Part shown: in pieces, positions 5,834 to 8,402 of the stretch
Position numbering within the stretch: the first letter of the stretch is position 1
Layout of the letters: each line of letters opens with the position of its first letter
Assembly (NCBI GenBank): GCA_947479075.1
Contig: CANJZR010000146.1
Location: 1 to 8,402, forward strand
DNA length: 8,402 nt
DNA from: Planctomycetaceae bacterium
GTDB lineage: Bacteria; Planctomycetota; Planctomycetia; Planctomycetales; Planctomycetaceae
Direction: 5' to 3'
The notes under the pieces: generated by a model
Seen by the model: the letters and a program-made list of their open reading frames with translations, nothing else
Told to the model about the DNA's origin: nothing
Database searches by the model: none
Position numbers and translations under genes: made by a program

Positions 5834-7243
5834 TTAGAGTTTCATGTGGACTCGCACTCCATAGACGACCGAGTCAGTGGCGACCGCACCGGCCTCCGGA
5901 TGTATGTACTGAATGTCCGGGGTGACATTCAGGAAGGGAGTGACCTGGAAGTTGTAATACGCCTCCACCGCGGTGCCATTCTGGGGGCCAAAGATCGCTT
6001 GTGGGATCGGCCCGAACTCGTTGCTGGCACCGACAAAGTACCAGCCCAGGCCGAACGTATCGCCGCGTGTCCTGCCGATGGGGCTGTAACCGCCGAGACC
6101 CGCACTGAGGAAGTATCGAACGGGCGTTGGATTCCCATCACTGATCGAGGCCCGACCGAACAGCCCGTAACCGCGAGTCGGGTCGTCTGAGAACTGGACC
6201 AGATACTGATCAAAGCCGTAGTAGATCGTGTAGGAATCGTTGAGCGTGGGAAATCCCGGAACAGTGGGCTCCGGATAAGCGCCCGGTGGAGGCTCGGCAA
6301 AGCTCAGGTCGGTCAACGCGACATGCTTCCACATCGCCCCAATATGCTGATCACCTGTCTTTCCGAAGAACTTGGTATTCACTTTGATTTCGCCGCCCAC
6401 GATCACGCCCTTCGAGAACATATCGTCCAGCACCAGGAATTCCCGGGTGCGGTCCTGAGGGTCGTAGACGAAGGCTTTCATCACCCCCCAGTCTCGGGGC
6501 ATGACTGCTCCCGCCGTAAACGAGGTATAGGGCAATCCCAACAGAAACGCCGGGTTGGCAACGAAAGCCTGATTGAGGAACTGCTCGGTTCCGTCTCCAC
6601 CCGCGAACGCATCCTGGTCAGCTGCGCCGAGCACATCCTTTTTGCCAGCGTAGAGAATCAGCTCTTTTGAAAGCGGCTGAGTAAAAACGAAGTTGGTGAT
6701 ATACGGGACCCCGGGGTTATTGGGCGCTGGCGGAGTGGCAGCTGCGAAGACAGGGGGGGCGAATGCTCCCGTGTTCAGTGACACGTTGCCGTATTCGCCA
6801 TACCAGTGTTCGGCCCGGACCAGCAATGTTCCGCGGGGCAGCCCCCCAAACTTCTCCAGGTCAAAGATCAGGTCGTACTCGCCGCGACCGGTGTACTTGA
6901 ATGTATCTCCGGGAGCGAGCGGCGGGGCGACCGGACCATTGACCCCTCCGGCTACTCCAAATCCAAACTGCGTCGATCGCCCAGCGAATTTGATCCCGGA
7001 TTCCTCCAGTTGGCTACGCACTCCGTGCCAATCTCCGGTCAGGGTCGGCTTTGTCCAGAAGTCGCTACAACTCTCCGCGAAAATCGAATCGCATTCCAGC
7101 TGTTCAGGCGAGACGAGCGGGGCACACTCTTCGCCGGTACAGTCCTCTGTGACGCGATCGCATTCTTCTGCAATGACGGTCTGACACGTCAGCAGGATCA
7201 GACTGGTGAGAACGAAACTCGGAATTCGATAGGAGAGCATCAT
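5834..7243 (-). CDS. OprB-family carbohydrate porin
   Basis: A 469-residue outer-membrane beta-barrel, predicted to let sugars diffuse into the periplasm. Residues 1-25 are a signal peptide with a likely cut after VIA. A short region with five Cys (28, 35, 40, 51, 59) follows before the OprB entry motif LTGDWHGVRSQLEESGI (68-84). The barrel shows many alternating strands, including GYGLFGRASISDG (358-370), GLGGYSPIG (382-390) and the family's end signature VTPDIQYIHP (440-449). The last residue is Leu, not the Phe or Trp usual for barrel insertion. Length is normal for the family. Two ATGs stand in tandem (7243 and 7240); AGGA at 7250-7247 favours the pair without deciding between them. A 352-base gap separates it from the upstream porin gene, so it probably has its own promoter. 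Family assignment is sound; the actual sugar is unknown. Confidence 0.9.
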   Translation of the reverse strand: MMLSYRIPSFVLTSLILLTCQTVIAEECDRVTEDCTGEECAPLVSPEQLECDSIFAESCSDFWTKPTLTGDWHGVRSQLEESGIKFAGRSTQFGFGVAGGVNGPVAPPLAPGDTFKYTGRGEYDLIFDLEKFGGLPRGTLLVRAEHWYGEYGNVSLNTGAFAPPVFAAATPPAPNNPGVPYITNFVFTQPLSKELILYAGKKDVLGAADQDAFAGGDGTEQFLNQAFVANPAFLLGLPYTSFTAGAVMPRDWGVMKAFVYDPQDRTREFLVLDDMFSKGVIVGGEIKVNTKFFGKTGDQHIGAMWKHVALTDLSFAEPPPGAYPEPTVPGFPTLNDSYTIYYGFDQYLVQFSDDPTRGYGLFGRASISDGNPTPVRYFLSAGLGGYSPIGRTRGDTFGLGWYFVGASNEFGPIPQAIFGPQNGTAVEAYYNFQVTPFLNVTPDIQYIHPEAGAVATDSVVYGVRVHMKL

Positions 7244-7595
7244 GCATTCCTGCGGTGGCTGTGATTGCTGACTTCAATACTTTGCTCGTGTGAGTTACTC
7301 ATCGAGCTGTCTCCGGCCATGTCGTTCTATTTTGTCGACGTTTTCGGTGGCTTGTTGGTTTCCACTTCATCTGATTGTGACGAATGTGTCGTGTTGCATT
7401 CCGCTAAAATGACTCATCGTTATGACTCGTATAAAATTATTATGATCCCAGAGGAACGACTGGCAGAAGTGGCCGATGGAGGGAAGCGTGTGCCCGTCCC
7501 GTGATCACCGCGGACAAGGGCCGCGGATGCGAATCGGAAGTCCAGGCATCCATGGAGGAGGAGCGAGTCTGCTCAACGTATTTTATCGATATTGA
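7244..7595. promoter_or_regulatory. Gap upstream of the OprB gene, probable promoter region
   Basis: No gene is supported here; a plus-strand frame at 7265-7504 starts with TTG, lacks a ribosome binding site and resembles nothing. The region has an AT-rich stretch at about 7405-7445, unlike its surroundings. It also holds related palindromes: TGAGTTACTCA at 7291-7301 and ATGACTCAT at 7409-7417, plus a further ATGACTC at 7422-7428. These could be operator sites for the OprB gene. A perfect CCGCGG pair at 7508-7513 and 7521-7526 may form a hairpin after the other porin gene, without a T run. I could not place a convincing -35/-10 pair. Confidence 0.45.
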
Positions 7596-8402
7596 TCAGA
7601 ACTGGGCTTGGAACTGGGTCCGGATCAGAGTCCCATGATCGCCCAACAGAATGTCGGTACCCGTGCTGTTTATGGGGCTTCCATCAATGATCGTCGCGTC
7701 GATCGACAGTTTCAGGTTCTGTGTCTTGCGTGGGTAATATGAAAAGCCAGTGGCGTAGCTGGATCGAGTTCCGAACTTGCTCGTGATAAAGGAGAACTGT
7801 GAGTTCCACTCGAATTCTTGCGGCAGAAAGAAGTAACCACCTTCCAGGTAGCCTCCCTGCTGTAACCCCGCGCTCGGCACGGGCAGGTTTGCCTTCAAGT
7901 CCGTGATCGAACGCCAGAAGTATTCCCCGTTCGCACTCCAGCCGCGATACTTGAAGGCCGCGTCGATGGCGAACAGAGTGACATCAAAACTCGTGACAGT
8001 TGCCCCGGGGGCCAGAGCATTGGGCTCGGTCAAGCGTGTGCCGTCGGTCAGTCGCAGGAAGTCTGTTTCTTCGAGTTGTCGACCGGGCGTACCCTCTGCA
8101 GATCTCACCCACGATGATCCAACTCGAACTGCGAGGTCCTCGTGGAATTCGAAATCTGTGGGCCGCGCGGGACCATAACTTCCGATGGCATCCCACCAAC
8201 TCGATCCCGCAACAGCGAAATTATTTCCTATCTCGGCGGGTGTCAGTCCGTCCGTGTTGTATCCCTGGCCAAGCATCAACTCGTAATGAGTCGATGATGT
8301 CGGATCGCCGACAGCCCAGATGCCCGTGGTACGACTGGGACGGAAGAACTCGTTGGCAAAGGGCCGGTCGATCATGCGCGTGTCGAACGCCCCGAGAAGC
8401 CA
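7596..8402 (-). CDS. OprP-like porin (phosphate-selective porin O/P family), 5' part missing
   Basis: The C-terminal 268 residues of an outer-membrane porin. The frame stays open through the right edge (W-L-L-G-A-F-D-T-R before the first internal Met at 8375), so the true start lies outside the window. Conserved features of the porin O/P family are RPFANEFFRPSRTTGIW near the left end of this part, GEYFWRSITDL, GGYLEGGYFFLP, FGTRSSYATGFSYYP and NLKLSIDATIIDGSP. The family end pattern (GDHGTLIRTQFQAQF) finishes with Phe, the normal barrel-insertion signal. Family members form anion-selective trimers, some specific for phosphate, though many planctomycete and bacteroidete copies have unknown substrates. 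It is on the same strand as the OprB gene but 352 bases upstream of it, so probably a separate unit. Whether the missing N-terminus has a normal signal peptide cannot be seen. Confidence 0.85.
   Translation of the reverse strand, partial: WLLGAFDTRMIDRPFANEFFRPSRTTGIWAVGDPTSSTHYELMLGQGYNTDGLTPAEIGNNFAVAGSSWWDAIGSYGPARPTDFEFHEDLAVRVGSSWVRSAEGTPGRQLEETDFLRLTDGTRLTEPNALAPGATVTSFDVTLFAIDAAFKYRGWSANGEYFWRSITDLKANLPVPSAGLQQGGYLEGGYFFLPQEFEWNSQFSFITSKFGTRSSYATGFSYYPRKTQNLKLSIDATIIDGSPINSTGTDILLGDHGTLIRTQFQAQF

Noticed and set aside
5723..6190. Plus-strand frame of 155 codons across the end of the OprB gene
   Set aside because: It is antisense to a clear OprB C-terminus and shows no protein family features.
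7265..7504. Plus-strand frame of 79 codons in the gap upstream of the OprB gene
   Set aside because: It has a TTG start, no ribosome binding site and no similarity to known proteins; the region is better explained as promoter DNA.

Overview
This window looks like a piece of a planctomycete chromosome (order Planctomycetales, Planctomycetaceae-like). The assignment is an inference from gene content and protein style. The sulfatase belongs to the membrane-anchored type with a C-T-A-G-R active site that is abundant in planctomycetes. There are two different Gram-negative-type outer-membrane porins, an HD-GYP protein, moderate-to-high G+C and long gaps between genes. No rRNA, tRNA, CRISPR array, transposase or integrase was seen.

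Layout, left to right. Bases 59-565 (+) encode a small secreted or lipid-anchored protein rich in predicted beta strands, of unknown family. A 437-base gap follows, holding a long imperfect palindrome (596-661) and a small hairpin just before a perfect AGGAGG. Bases 1003-2751 (+) encode a soluble 582-residue GAF plus HD-GYP protein, a predicted cyclic-di-GMP phosphodiesterase with all key residues present. A 663-base gap with no convincing gene leads to the sulfatase at 3415-5208 (+). A strong 11-bp-stem hairpin separates it from a four-helix membrane protein at 5320-5742 (+). Two genes on the minus strand converge on these: an OprB-type carbohydrate porin (5834-7243) and, 352 bases upstream of it, the 3' part of an OprP-type porin (7596-8402) that runs off the right edge.

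How the genes may work together (inference): the sulfatase removes sulfate esters from a substrate at the cell envelope, and the two porins could admit sugars and anions across the outer membrane. The small membrane protein directly follows the sulfatase and may be co-expressed with it. This would suit an organism living on sulfated polysaccharide, but no glycosidase or sugar kinase is present to prove it. The HD-GYP protein is a separate signalling gene.

No clearly new multi-gene system is visible. The items most worth a second look are the 66-base palindrome, the cysteine-rich unassigned N-terminus of the HD-GYP protein, the pairing of sulfatase with a small membrane protein, and the palindromic half-sites upstream of the OprB gene.
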